From Klugiella xanthotipulae (GTDB lineage Bacteria; Actinomycetota; Actinomycetes; Actinomycetales; Microbacteriaceae), in contig NZ_VFPN01000002.1 of the NCBI RefSeq assembly GCF_006716695.1, positions 620,001 through 684,000 of the forward strand: a DNA stretch of 64,000 bases. The letters run 5' to 3'. Shown here one piece after another: positions 46,531 to 55,407 of this stretch (positions are counted from its first letter, which is position 1; each line of letters starts with the position of its first letter). A model generated the notes under the pieces. The model saw nothing but the letters and a program-made list of their open reading frames with translations. It ran no database searches and was not told the DNA's origin. A program made the translations under genes and the position numbers.

Positions 46531-48810
46531 TTAGTACCCCTTACCCTCGGGATACGCGCGCTCTTCGAGGAACGTGGCCCCCAATACCTCGCGCACCACG
46601 GACTCGCCGTAGCGCGTGCTGGTGGCCGGGGCGTCACCGCCGAAGGAGGGACCGGACGCGGCCGGGGTCGATACCGGACGCGGAGCCGGGGTCTCCTCGG
46701 GCGGCGGCGGGGCCCACTCGTCATCCGGCGGGGGAACCTCATCCTCGGCGACAGCCTCGGGCTCGGGGTCGGCCGGAGCGGCGGGCACCTCACGGCCGAG
46801 GCGCGGCGGAAACTCCATCCCGGCGGGCGGCGGTGTGACCGCCTGCGACGGGGTGACGGATTCGCTCGGGGGGGCCGGCGGGGAGACCGGAGTCGCCGCG
46901 CCACCGGGGATGGCAACGGTGTGCCACTCGGTCACAGGGGCAGCGGGGCGGGCGGGGGCGGCCACGGTGGTGGTGGCCAGACTCGCCGAGGCACTGGTGC
47001 GGGCGGTGGGGGTCTCGGTAACCGGCGGCTCTGTGGCAGGCGGCTCTGCGGCAGGCGGCTCTGCGGCAGTCGGTTCCTCGGCAGGCGGCTGCGCGGTGGG
47101 CGGAGCGGAGACAGCAGCGGTACCCGGTCCATCCACCCGGGCAACAAAACGTACCCGCAGGCCGAGGACGGTTTGGATCGCACCGCGTAGTTGCTCGCTC
47201 ACGCTTGACGCACCGGTGCTGCCCCCGCGGAAACTCGCCACATCGTTGGCGCTCGGAAAGGACAGGGTGAGGATATCGCCCTCCAGGCTGCGCACCGTTG
47301 CAGTGTACGCGGCCATCCAGGAGCGTCGATCAGCCGTCATCAGCACGTCGAGGATTTCCTGCCACGAGTTTTTCATCTGGTCGAGAGAGACCGTGCCAAG
47401 AGGACCGCTCTCGGGTGACGCCGGGCGGGTGGGCTGGGCCTCTGCGGAAGCAACAGTCTCAGCGGGGGTCGCCTCCGCCGAAGCGGACGGCTCGGCGACG
47501 GCCGGGGGCGACGGCTGCCTCTCGGGTGTGACCGATGCCTCTCGCACCGGCTCGGTTCGCACCGGCTCGGCCCGGGACGCTACCGCAGCACTCTCCGCGG
47601 CGGGTCTCCCCGCGGGGGGAGCAGCGGAGGCTCCCCCGGCATCCGTTACCCCAATGCGGCGTTCCAGCCGCTCCAGCCGGGTGAGCGCGCCGCGTTCGGC
47701 GTCGGTAATACTCGGCACGAGGGCGCGGGCGACCATAAACTCCAGGTGCAGGCGCGGGGAGGTGGCCCCGGTCATATCGTTGAGGGTCTTATTGACCACA
47801 TCGGCGGTACGGGACAGTTCGGCGGGACCAAACACGGCGGCCTGGTCACTCATCCGCTGCAACTCGTCTTCGGGTACACCACGCAAGACGGCTGCGGCAC
47901 CGGCAGGGCCGGTGGCCGACACCACGATCAGATCGCGCAGACGCTCCAGCAGGTCCTCCACAAAGCGACGCGGGTCCTGACCCGTCTGCACCACCCGGTC
48001 AACCGCGGCAAACGCCGCCGAGCCGTCATGTCCGCCGAGGGCCTCGATCACATCGTCAAGCAGACCCGTATGCGTAAAACCCAGCAGGCCCACCGCGCGC
48101 TCGTACTCCACCACGGTACCCTCGGAACCGGCGATCAGCTGGTCCACAAGAGAAAGCGTGTCTCGGGCTGAGCCACCGCCCGCGCGCACGGCGAGAGACA
48201 ACACGCCCGGCTCGGTCGTCACCCCCTCGCTCTCGCACAGGGTCTGTACGTAGTCGAGCAGTTCCCCCGGAGGGATCAGACGGAAGGGGTAGTGGTGGGT
48301 GCGCGAGCGGATCGTGCCGATCACTTTCTCGGGCTCGGTCGTGGCGAAGATGAACTTCACATGCTCCGGCGGCTCCTCCACGATCTTCAGCAGGGCGTTG
48401 AACCCGCCCGCCGTGACCATGTGGGCCTCGTCGATGATAAAAATCTTGTAGCGGTCGCGGGCCGGGGCAAACACGGCCCGCTCTCGGATGTCGCGGGCAT
48501 CGTCCACGCCACCGTGGCTGGCAGCGTCAATCTCGACAACATCCAGCGACCCGCCACCCTGGCGGCTCAGCTCCACACAGCTCGGGCACACCCCGCACGG
48601 GGTATCGGTGGGGCCCTCGGCACAGTTGAGACAACGCGCAAGAATGCGGGCCGAGGTGGTCTTGCCACAGCCGCGCGGACCGCTGAACAGATAGGCGTGG
48701 TTGACCCGGTTGGTGCGCAGCGCGGTCATCAGCGGCGCCGTCACCTGCGATTGACCGATCATTTCGGCAAAATTCTCTGGCCGATAACGGCGATACAGTG
48801 CGGTAGCCAC
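46531..48810 (-). CDS. dnaX: DNA polymerase III subunit gamma/tau
   Basis: 759 residues from GTG 48810. AAA+ clamp-loader ATPase: [14 protein letters not shown] (Walker A, residues 43-56), zinc Cys 63, 72, 75, 78 (CLNC ... CGVCPSC), [25 protein letters not shown] (Walker B), [10 protein letters not shown] sensor. Residues ~390-470 and ~580-740 are Pro/Ala/Glu-rich and disordered, around a folded tau-like part ([23 protein letters not shown]). The Pro-rich C-terminus is typical of actinobacteria. No ribosome site is clear before the GTG. Confidence 0.96.
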   Translation of the reverse strand: MATALYRRYRPENFAEMIGQSQVTAPLMTALRTNRVNHAYLFSGPRGCGKTTSARILARCLNCAEGPTDTPCGVCPSCVELSRQGGGSLDVVEIDAASHGGVDDARDIRERAVFAPARDRYKIFIIDEAHMVTAGGFNALLKIVEEPPEHVKFIFATTEPEKVIGTIRSRTHHYPFRLIPPGELLDYVQTLCESEGVTTEPGVLSLAVRAGGGSARDTLSLVDQLIAGSEGTVVEYERAVGLLGFTHTGLLDDVIEALGGHDGSAAFAAVDRVVQTGQDPRRFVEDLLERLRDLIVVSATGPAGAAAVLRGVPEDELQRMSDQAAVFGPAELSRTADVVNKTLNDMTGATSPRLHLEFMVARALVPSITDAERGALTRLERLERRIGVTDAGGASAAPPAGRPAAESAAVASRAEPVRTEPVREASVTPERQPSPPAVAEPSASAEATPAETVASAEAQPTRPASPESGPLGTVSLDQMKNSWQEILDVLMTADRRSWMAAYTATVRSLEGDILTLSFPSANDVASFRGGSTGASSVSEQLRGAIQTVLGLRVRFVARVDGPGTAAVSAPPTAQPPAEEPTAAEPPAAEPPATEPPVTETPTARTSASASLATTTVAAPARPAAPVTEWHTVAIPGGAATPVSPPAPPSESVTPSQAVTPPPAGMEFPPRLGREVPAAPADPEPEAVAEDEVPPPDDEWAPPPPEETPAPRPVSTPAASGPSFGGDAPATSTRYGESVVREVLGATFLEERAYPEGKGY

Positions 48811-48867
48811 CCGGCAATTGTACTCTGAGCGGGCCTCAGCAGGTACCCGAATGCCCGGCTAGCGCTC

Positions 48868-50067
48868 CTACTCGGCGACCCCGGTGATGGTCTCGACGGT
48901 CTGCCTGGCGATCTCCAGCTCCTCGTCTGTTGGCACCACGAGAACCGCGATGGGCGAGTCGTCCGTCGAGATCCGACGCGGGCCGGTGTTGGGCAAGGCG
49001 TTGCGCTCACGATCCAGACGGATGCCCAGCCACTCCAAGCCAGCCAAGACCTCCTGCCGGATCTCGGGGCCGTTCTCGCCAATGCCCGCCGTAAAAGTGA
49101 TCACATCGGCCCCACCCAGGTGAACCAGGTAGGCACCCAGGTAGTGCCGAATGCGACGCACATACACGTCAAGCGCGAGGACGGCGTGGGCCTCACCCGC
49201 GTCGGCGAGCCGATGCACATCTCGCATATCACCCGTGCCCGCAAGGCCCAACATGCCGCTGCCTCGGTTGAGTAGGGTGTCGAGCTCGTCGATGCTCAGG
49301 TGGGCGTGGCGGGCGAGGTGGAAGAGGGCAGAGGGGTCAACATCCCCGGACCGGGTACCCATCACGAGACCCTGCAGCGGAGTCATCCCCATTGAGGTGT
49401 CCTGCGAGACGCCGCCGACAATTGCACAGGCGGAGGCACCATTCCCCAGGTGCAACACGATCTGCTTGAGTTCTGCATTGGGGCGGCCCACGAAGCGGGC
49501 GGCCTCTTCCGAGACAAACTTGTGCGATGTGCCGTGGAAGCCGTACTTACGCACGCGGTGTTTCTCGGCCAACTCGCGATCAATCGCGTAGGTGTATGCC
49601 TCGGCAGGCATGGTCTGGTGGAAGGCAGTGTCGAAGACGGCCACCTGCGGTACCGAGGGAAACGCGAGGCGGGCAGCCACGATGCCCTGGTGGTTGGCCG
49701 GGTTGTGCAGCGGGGCGAGGTCGGCGAGGTCGGCAATATTCCAGGCTACGTCGTCATCAATCACGGTCGGCGCGAAGAAGCGCTTGCCGCCGTGCACCAC
49801 ACGGTGACCCACAGCCACAATCGGCATCTCGCTCAGGTCGCTGTCGGCCGCCGCAAAGGCCGCCATCATCAGCGCAAAGCCGGCGGTGTGATCGGGGATC
49901 GGGTGCGCCAGCTCCGACGTTCCCTCGTCGGTCTGATGCACCGCCCGACCCATCGGTTCGCCGATCCGCTCCACAAGCCCAGAGGCCACGCGACGCTCGG
50001 TGCTCATCTCGATCAGCTGGTATTTAAAGGATGAGGATCCACTGTTCACGACGAGAACACAATTCAT
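48868..50067 (-). CDS. ackA: Acetate kinase
   Basis: 399 residues, full length. CVLVVNSGSSSFKYQLIE (phosphate 1), HRVVHGGKRF, FDTAFHQTMP, YGFHGTSHKFVS and LGNGASACAI with TRSGDVDPS are the ASKHA-fold acetokinase signatures. It interconverts acetyl phosphate and acetate with ATP. It lies six bases after pta, forming the pta-ackA operon, and 57 bases before dnaX. Confidence 0.97.
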   Translation of the reverse strand: MNCVLVVNSGSSSFKYQLIEMSTERRVASGLVERIGEPMGRAVHQTDEGTSELAHPIPDHTAGFALMMAAFAAADSDLSEMPIVAVGHRVVHGGKRFFAPTVIDDDVAWNIADLADLAPLHNPANHQGIVAARLAFPSVPQVAVFDTAFHQTMPAEAYTYAIDRELAEKHRVRKYGFHGTSHKFVSEEAARFVGRPNAELKQIVLHLGNGASACAIVGGVSQDTSMGMTPLQGLVMGTRSGDVDPSALFHLARHAHLSIDELDTLLNRGSGMLGLAGTGDMRDVHRLADAGEAHAVLALDVYVRRIRHYLGAYLVHLGGADVITFTAGIGENGPEIRQEVLAGLEWLGIRLDRERNALPNTGPRRISTDDSPIAVLVVPTDEELEIARQTVETITGVAE

Positions 50068-50073
50068 GGGGGC

Positions 50074-52191
50074 CTACTCTCCGCTATCTGCCTGAATCGC
50101 GGTGATCGCGACCGTGTTAAGGATGTCCTGCACAAGGGCCCCGCGCGAGAGGTCGTTGACCGGCTTGCGCAAACCCTGAAGCACCGGCCCCACCGCCACG
50201 GCGTTGGCCGAGCGCTGCACCGCCTTATAGGTGTTGTTTCCCGTGTTGAGGTCGGGGAAGATGAACACGGTCGCACGGCCAGCCACCGGAGAACCGGGCA
50301 TTTTAGCGGCGGCGACGGCAGCATCCGCGGCAGCGTCGTACTGGATGGGACCCTCGACGAGCAGATCGGGGCGACGCTCACGCACGATGCGGGTGGCCTC
50401 GCGCACCTTCTCAACGTCGGCCCCCGAACCAGACTCGCCGGTGGAGTAGGAGAGCATGGCCACGCGCGGTTCGATCCCGAACTGCGCGGCGGTTGCTGCG
50501 GAGGAGATGGCGATATCGGCCAGTTGGTCGGCCGTGGGGTCGGGGTTGACGGCGCAGTCGCCGTAGACGAGCACACGATCAGCGAGAGCCATCAGAAAAA
50601 CGCTCGACACGATCGACACCTCGGGCTCCGTCTTGATGATCTCGAAGCTGGGCCGGATGGTGTGCGCCGTGGTGTGCGCGGCCCCTGACACCATGCCGTC
50701 GGCGAGACCCAGATGCACCATCATGGTGCCGAAGTAGGAGACATCGGTCAGGATATCGAGGGCCTTCTCCACGGTCATCCCCTTGTGGGCCCGCAGCAGG
50801 GTGTATTCGCGGGCAAACTCGGGCAGGAGCTCGGAGGTGGTCGGGTCGATCACCTCGGCCCCCTCGATGTCGAGGCCGAGCGCGGCGGCGCGGCGGCGCA
50901 CCTCCTCCGGGTTGCCAAGGATCGTGAGGCGCACAACGGCCCGCTTGATCAGGGTGCTCGCGGCCCGCAGAATCCGGTCGTCAGACCCCTCGGGCAGCAC
51001 GATGTGCTTATTGGCGATACGAGCGCGCTCAAAAATGCCATACGCAAACATAATCGGGGTGACAACCGAGGAGGCGTGCACCTGGAGGGCATCCACTAGA
51101 ACCCGGGTGTCTACATGCTGTTCAAAAAGGGCGAGCGCGTTGTCGAACTTGCCGGGTGAATCGGCGGCGAGGCGACCACGCGTATTGGTGATGCGCAGGG
51201 CTGTGTCGTAGGTGCCCAGGCTGGTCAGGATGACGGGCAGCGGCGAATCCACGCCGTCAAGCAGGCTGGTGACACTCTCGGACAGCTCAAACCCACCGTT
51301 CAGGATGACCCCCGAGAGAGTGGGGAACGTTGCGGAGGCGTTGGCCATGATCACGGCGAGTAACACCTCGGGACGGTCGCCCGGGGTCACGATAATTGAC
51401 CCCTCCAGGAGCCTCGGCAGCACATTCTCCATCGACATTCCCGCGACCACGATGTTGAGGGCTTCCCGGCCCAGCAACTCGGCATCGCCGCGAATAAGGC
51501 GGCCCTCGACCGCCGTCATGACGCTGGCCACGCTGGGTGCCACCAAGAGCCGATCCTCCGGGATGGTCCAGACGGGGACGGTGTGCAGCGGGTGGAGGGC
51601 CCGCTCAACGGCGAGATGGATATCGCCCAGGCTGTCGGGGTCGGCGCGGTTGACCGTCACGGCGAGCAGCATGGCGTGCTCGTGCCGCAGTTCACTCGCC
51701 GCAATCTCGGCCACGAAATTCATCTCGGCGGCGCTACGCGGCTCGGACTGGCCGAGCATCTCGTTATTGTCCTGGCCCTTGCGTCCACCCAGCACGAGCA
51801 GGACGGGGGTGCCGAGGTTGGCTGCGATGCGCGCGTTATAGGAGAGCTCGGTGGGGCTGCCCACATCGGTGTAGTCGGAGCCGATCACGACAACGGCGTC
51901 GCTGCGGGCCTCCACGGATTTGAACCGCTCGACGATGCGGGCGAGCGCCTCATCCGGGTCGGCATGGACCTCGTCGTAGGTAACCCCGACGCAATCGTCA
52001 TAGGGGAGCCCGGCTGTGGCGTGCGAACTGATCATATCGAGCACGTAGTCGCGCTCGGAGGTCGAGCGGGCGATGGGCCGGAAGACGGCCACTCGGGGGG
52101 TAGAACGCACGAGCGTGCTGAGAACCCCCAGCGCGACCGTTGATTTTCCGGTGTGCCCCTCGGCGGAGGTGATGTAGATGCTTCGTGCCAC
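50074..52191 (-). CDS. pta: Phosphate acetyltransferase (long form)
   Basis: 705 residues from GTG 52191; a longer frame to 52266 is unlikely. The N-terminus (IYITSAEGHTGKSTVALGVL) has a P-loop of the BioD-like domain, followed by a DRTGG domain (~215-330), and a PTA_PTB catalytic domain from about residue 375 (IVLPEGSDDRILRAAS; YGDCAVNPDPTADQLADIA; MLSYSTGESGSG). Long class II enzymes are allosteric. It converts acetyl-CoA and phosphate to acetyl phosphate. Operon with ackA. Confidence 0.96.
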   Translation of the reverse strand: MARSIYITSAEGHTGKSTVALGVLSTLVRSTPRVAVFRPIARSTSERDYVLDMISSHATAGLPYDDCVGVTYDEVHADPDEALARIVERFKSVEARSDAVVVIGSDYTDVGSPTELSYNARIAANLGTPVLLVLGGRKGQDNNEMLGQSEPRSAAEMNFVAEIAASELRHEHAMLLAVTVNRADPDSLGDIHLAVERALHPLHTVPVWTIPEDRLLVAPSVASVMTAVEGRLIRGDAELLGREALNIVVAGMSMENVLPRLLEGSIIVTPGDRPEVLLAVIMANASATFPTLSGVILNGGFELSESVTSLLDGVDSPLPVILTSLGTYDTALRITNTRGRLAADSPGKFDNALALFEQHVDTRVLVDALQVHASSVVTPIMFAYGIFERARIANKHIVLPEGSDDRILRAASTLIKRAVVRLTILGNPEEVRRRAAALGLDIEGAEVIDPTTSELLPEFAREYTLLRAHKGMTVEKALDILTDVSYFGTMMVHLGLADGMVSGAAHTTAHTIRPSFEIIKTEPEVSIVSSVFLMALADRVLVYGDCAVNPDPTADQLADIAISSAATAAQFGIEPRVAMLSYSTGESGSGADVEKVREATRIVRERRPDLLVEGPIQYDAAADAAVAAAKMPGSPVAGRATVFIFPDLNTGNNTYKAVQRSANAVAVGPVLQGLRKPVNDLSRGALVQDILNTVAITAIQADSGE

Positions 52192-52280
52192 GGTGTCCAG
52201 CCTATGTATTAGCGCAATTTGTGTCGCGCACCAGGTGAGACGGTGCCGCAGACGTGCCCCACACACCGCCTCGTATATTA

Positions 52281-52372
52281 AAAAGACTCCTCACGCACCC
52301 GCCAGAGCCCGGTTACCCTTGCTACGTTTCCGTCCTGGGGGAGTTGGCCTGGATGGCGCCACGCGAGGAGCC
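52281..52372 (-). ncRNA. ffs: SRP RNA (4.5S-like, small signal recognition particle RNA)
   Basis: On the minus strand, 52316-52341 has the helix-8 signature: CAGG, then ACG-GAAA-CGT with a GNRA tetraloop, then AGCA. Outer arms GGCTCCTCGCG (5' end) and CGTGAGGAGTC (3' end) pair with G-U wobbles, and inner CGCCA pairs with TGGCG. A TTTTT tract directly after the 3' arm (52284-52280) marks the end. About 92 nucleotides, the size of a short bacterial SRP RNA that binds Ffh. Location near dnaX and tRNA-Ser is common in actinobacteria. Confidence 0.9.
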
Positions 52373-52378
52373 TCACAC

Positions 52379-52384
52379 AGTCTA
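52379..52384 (-). promoter_or_regulatory. -10 element of ffs
   Basis: TAGACT on the minus strand ends six bases before the predicted first base of the SRP RNA (52372). A GTGTCG hexamer 17 bases upstream could be a poor -35. Confidence 0.55.
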
Positions 52385-52554
52385 GCGGATGTTGGCCGAG
52401 ACGACACAGTCCTGCACACGAGCCATCCGCACAGTGACGACCTCTCCTCTGAGATATCAAGATTTTTGACTACCGGCGACCACTCGGTTGGGATCCTGAG
52501 GCAGAACCGGGTAGGATTCATGAGGTTGTTGTGTGTTCGCGCACCTCAGCTGCT

Positions 52555-52642
52555 GGAGGATTCGCCTAGTGGCCTATGGCGCACGCTTGGAAAGCGTGTT
52601 GGGTGCAAGCCCTCAGGGGTTCGAATCCCCTATCCTCCGCCA
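52555..52642 (+). tRNA. tRNA-Ser (anticodon GGA), CCA encoded
   Basis: Acceptor GGAGGAT pairs with ATCCTCC; the anticodon arm CACGC-TTGGAAA-GCGTG reads GGA; a long variable arm follows (TTGGGTGCAAGCCCTCA region); the T-arm has GGGGTTCGAATCCCC. Discriminator G and CCA (52640-52642) are encoded. Confidence 0.97.
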
Positions 52643-52653
52643 TGCTTCACCCG

Positions 52654-52689
52654 CCCCGCAGGGATTGACACCACTTCCTGCGGGGTTTT
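52654..52689 (+). terminator. Rho-independent terminator after tRNA-Ser
   Basis: CCCCGCAGG and CCTGCGGGG form a nine-base-pair stem directly followed by TTTT. Confidence 0.85.
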
Positions 52690-53093
52690 GCATGTGTATC
52701 CGCGGCCGGACCCGGGCTGCCTCCGCCGCGGGTGAAGCGGGAGGTTAATTCAGCGTGCGGTGGCACGCACACCATCGGGGACTGGTGCATACTGGGGGTG
52801 CTTCCTGAGAGATGCACGTACCATCACACTCCGTCGTGGGATACGCAACGGAGTGTGCGGGTACAGTACCCCGGTCATAGCGTAGTTGCCGTCAACCACA
52901 GCGGCACTGCACTGGCACAAACGGTACAGTTTCCAATGAATTCTCACGGGTTTTCCGCGTAATTCCGGGAAAAACCTGTGTTCTCATTGGCAATTTTCAA
53001 ACGAATAGTACATAGTAATAAAGGCGACCCGGGGGCACGATGCACCCTGAGTCTTTTTTATTAAATCGTTACAACTTATTGAGGATATACAGA
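52690..53093 (+). promoter_or_regulatory. Upstream region of CHAP paralog 3: hairpin, promoter and terminator-like leader
   Basis: About 400 bases with no gene. A long imperfect inverted repeat (CCAATGA ... TCATTGG, inner CACGGGTTTT-CC / GGAAAAACC-GTG) spans 52933-52990. TTGGCA (52987-52992) and CATAGT (53011-53016) make a candidate promoter with an 18-base spacer. The leader that would follow contains GGG-G-GCA / TGC-A-CCC (53031-53047) and then TCTTTTTTATT (53051-53061), shaped like an intrinsic terminator 33 bases before the start codon. Confidence 0.5.
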
Positions 53094-53759
53094 GTGAAAG
53101 CTAGCGGAAAGAGTGCCATCGTGGCTGTTGTGACAGCCGTCACCTTTGCTCTCACTGCCAGTCCTGCCACCGCCGCTGTATCGTCTGGTTCAGACTTTTT
53201 TTCGCTCGACGATGCCGCAGCAGCAGCCTCCGTCACCCAGGCCCTCGACGTCTCCAGCACCACCACAAACTCGGATATCTCCGTTGATTTGGAGACGTTT
53301 AACGTCATTGTTGACGGGCTCTCCGCCAACGGCATCTCGTCGGCGGGCCACAACTTCGACGTCCAAGCCACAATTGACCAGGCAATCTCCGAAATCGGCT
53401 CCTCGCGCCAGACCGGATGGGGAATGCCCGGCGAATGCATTATCAGCGCTAAGCGTTGGATTCTTGCCGGAGGGGGAAACTGGACCGGGTCCGGCAGCCC
53501 CGTGGCCAACTACGTGGGAGCCGCCAAGGTACCCCTCGACCAACTCGCCCCCGGCGATGTCATCCAGTATCAGTACAGCTCGGCCCCAGCCGTGTGGGCG
53601 ACGGGAGTTCACACCGTCCTGGTCGTCGGGGTCAACGACGACGGCACGCTCAACATCATCGAATCCAATAACCCGGCCGGATCCGGTCGCGTCCAGGCCC
53701 AGAAAAACTGGAAACCGCAACCGCCCAGTGACTTCGAAGCGGTGGGCTGGCGTTTCTAA
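53094..53759 (+). CDS. Secreted CHAP-like cysteine hydrolase, paralog 3 of 3
   Basis: 221 residues from GTG 53094, eight bases after TTGAGGA; an upstream ATG at 53040 falls in the leader hairpin. Signal peptide GKSAIVAVVTAVTFALTASPATA-A. After a Ser/Asp-rich segment comes SVDLETFNVIVDGL, which aligns with paralogs 1 and 2, then GWGMPGEC (Cys115), PGDVIQY, GVHT (His173), IESNNPAGSG and the terminal WRF. The Gln of the third motif in the other copies is Ser here, and the family is more diverged (roughly 60 % alike over the domain, by eye). Predicted papain-fold peptidoglycan amidase or endopeptidase; unproven. Own promoter and terminator. Confidence 0.75.
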   Translation: MKASGKSAIVAVVTAVTFALTASPATAAVSSGSDFFSLDDAAAAASVTQALDVSSTTTNSDISVDLETFNVIVDGLSANGISSAGHNFDVQATIDQAISEIGSSRQTGWGMPGECIISAKRWILAGGGNWTGSGSPVANYVGAAKVPLDQLAPGDVIQYQYSSAPAVWATGVHTVLVVGVNDDGTLNIIESNNPAGSGRVQAQKNWKPQPPSDFEAVGWRF

Positions 53760-53791
53760 GACCGGTCGGGAATACCCGGCTGGACATCCCG

Positions 53792-53820
53792 AGCCTCCGC
53801 ATTCCGCGGGGGTTCTTTTG
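53792..53820 (+). terminator. Rho-independent terminator of CHAP paralog 3
   Basis: AGCCTCCGC pairs with GCGGGGGTT (with wobbles) around ATTCC, and is followed by CTTTTG, 32 bases after the stop. Confidence 0.75.
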
Positions 53821-53933
53821 TGTCTATGCGCGGGGTCAGATGACGAACGGTGTCGCCGCGGGTACGCGATGGTGTCTGGATGCCCGGGATGGATATATTC
53901 TGTGAGCGTTAACCCCGCAGAGAAAGTTGTCAG

Positions 53934-54446
53934 ATGTCTATCGAGACCATCGGTTCAGCCGTTGACGAGTGCGTGTATGTCTCCTCGGATGACCCACTCA
54001 CCCGGCCACTCTTTGCCGAGCTGGAAGAGGAATACGACACCCGCTACGGCGATATGCTCGACGAACCGGCCTCGGTGGAGCTAAACCGCTACCCACACAG
54101 CGCGTTCGAACGCCCCGAGGGGGCGTTCCTGCTCATCCTGCGTAGCGGTGAGCCGGTGGCAGGTGGCGGCTATATGCGCCACTCGACGGATACGGCGGAA
54201 CTCAAACGCATTTGGACGCACCATGCCCACCGCCAGCAGGGACTTGCCCAGCGGGTCGTGCGCGAACTGGAGGCGGAGGCCACGCGTGCGGGATATCGTC
54301 ACCTCTACCTCACCACGGGACCGCTCCAGCCCGAGGCGCAACACCTCTACCTGCGACTGGGCTACGAGCCGCTCTATGACCTTAACGACCCCCCAACCGA
54401 GGTGGGGCTGCACGCGTTTCGGAAGTCGCTGAGGAGTCGCACCTGA
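53934..54446 (+). CDS. GNAT-family N-acetyltransferase
   Basis: 170 residues. The central ELKRIWTHHAHRQQGLAQRVVRELE carries the acetyl-CoA pyrophosphate loop (here R-Q-Q-G-L-A, a variant of Q/RxxGxA), and AQHLYLRLGYEPL is motif B. N-terminal part is FAELEEEYDTRYG. Acceptor unknown. A TATATT -10 lies at about 53893 and GAGAAAG shortly before the ATG. Confidence 0.88.
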   Translation: MSIETIGSAVDECVYVSSDDPLTRPLFAELEEEYDTRYGDMLDEPASVELNRYPHSAFERPEGAFLLILRSGEPVAGGGYMRHSTDTAELKRIWTHHAHRQQGLAQRVVRELEAEATRAGYRHLYLTTGPLQPEAQHLYLRLGYEPLYDLNDPPTEVGLHAFRKSLRSRT

Positions 54447-54466
54447 GCGGAGCTACCTCGACACGG

Positions 54467-55261
54467 CTATACCCCCACGGAGGGCGGCGGCTCGATGCTG
54501 TCCTCGGGATGGACAAAAACGTAGTTCCCCGCCGCGTCGAGGAAGGGGCGCAGACCGGCGGCAAACGCGGCCACAAAAACCCCCTGGGATTCGGCCCGCA
54601 GGCGGGCGGCCTCCGTCGGGCTTTCCCGGCGCAGGGTCTCAAAATCGCGGACCAGTTCCAGCCCGACCGACCCGACCGGTTCGGCGGGCGGATTTCCGGC
54701 GAGCGCCCGGCGCACCCGCTGCGAGTTGAGACGCCACCGCACCTCAAAACAGTCGGTGACATCGTCGCCGCTAATCTCGTCGTTTAAGACCCCGTAAAAG
54801 TTCGGTAAAAACCGGGCAACCTCGGCACCCAGGCGCACCAGATTGAGGTGGGCGTTTCGTTGCACGAGAGGATCGTAGGTCCAGCGAATTTCCGCGATGC
54901 CCTGGTCCATGCAGACGGCGCGCTGAAAAAGCTTCATGGCCCGGCCAATCCCCAGCGACACCACCTCCTCCGCCACGGCTGCCATGTAGGAGTGGGCGTG
55001 CAGCCCCTCGTCCCAGCCCAGGAACCCCAGGACGCCGCCCACCGTACTGCCGTCTTCCCGCTCGGCGACGATCACGGTGTTTCCGGCGTAGCCGATGGCC
55101 TGCACGAGCGCCGCATCCGGAACTCGACGCTCGCCCCAGGTGCGGCAGAAAAGCTGAACAATCGGTGAGTAGTCGTGGGGCTGCGCGAGATGAACGCGCA
55201 CGCCGGCCTGCTCGGCGGCAACCTGGGCCAACTCGTAGGCGTTAGAGATAATGCCGTGCAC
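54467..55261 (-). CDS. GNAT-superfamily acetyltransferase, COG3375-like
   Basis: 264 residues from GTG 55261, five bases after GGAGGG; an earlier TTG at 55276 overlaps that site. Acetyl-CoA fold seen as VIVAEREDGSTVGGVLGFLGW, HSYMAAVAEEVVSLGIGRAMKLFQRAVCMDQG and IRWTYDPLVQRNAHLNLVRLGAEV. The last motif (WTYDP-x-x-x-x-N-x-x-x-x-LG) is characteristic of predicted acetyltransferases linked with o-succinylbenzoate or menaquinone genes elsewhere; no such neighbours here. Convergent with the GNAT gene at 53934. Acceptor unknown. Confidence 0.82.
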   Translation of the reverse strand: MHGIISNAYELAQVAAEQAGVRVHLAQPHDYSPIVQLFCRTWGERRVPDAALVQAIGYAGNTVIVAEREDGSTVGGVLGFLGWDEGLHAHSYMAAVAEEVVSLGIGRAMKLFQRAVCMDQGIAEIRWTYDPLVQRNAHLNLVRLGAEVARFLPNFYGVLNDEISGDDVTDCFEVRWRLNSQRVRRALAGNPPAEPVGSVGLELVRDFETLRRESPTEAARLRAESQGVFVAAFAAGLRPFLDAAGNYVFVHPEDSIEPPPSVGV

Positions 55262-55407
55262 AATTGCCCTCCGCAAACAGATGTGAGTGATGCTCGACTC
55301 ACCAGAATACCCGCGTGATTCTTCCCCGGCACCCTTTCACCGCTAAAATCGTGGTGTTCGGCGCAGGAAAGCCGCATCGCTACCCCGATCACACAGAGAG
55401 AGACACC

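Noticed and set aside
46616-47980. 454-codon plus-strand frame opposite dnaX
   Set aside because: It mirrors the Pro/Ala-rich linkers of DnaX and has Gly/Ala/Val-only composition without domains.
52690-53093. c-di-AMP (ydaO) riboswitch upstream of the CHAP-like gene
   Set aside because: Location and gene type would fit, but the conserved core and three-stem layout are not visible.
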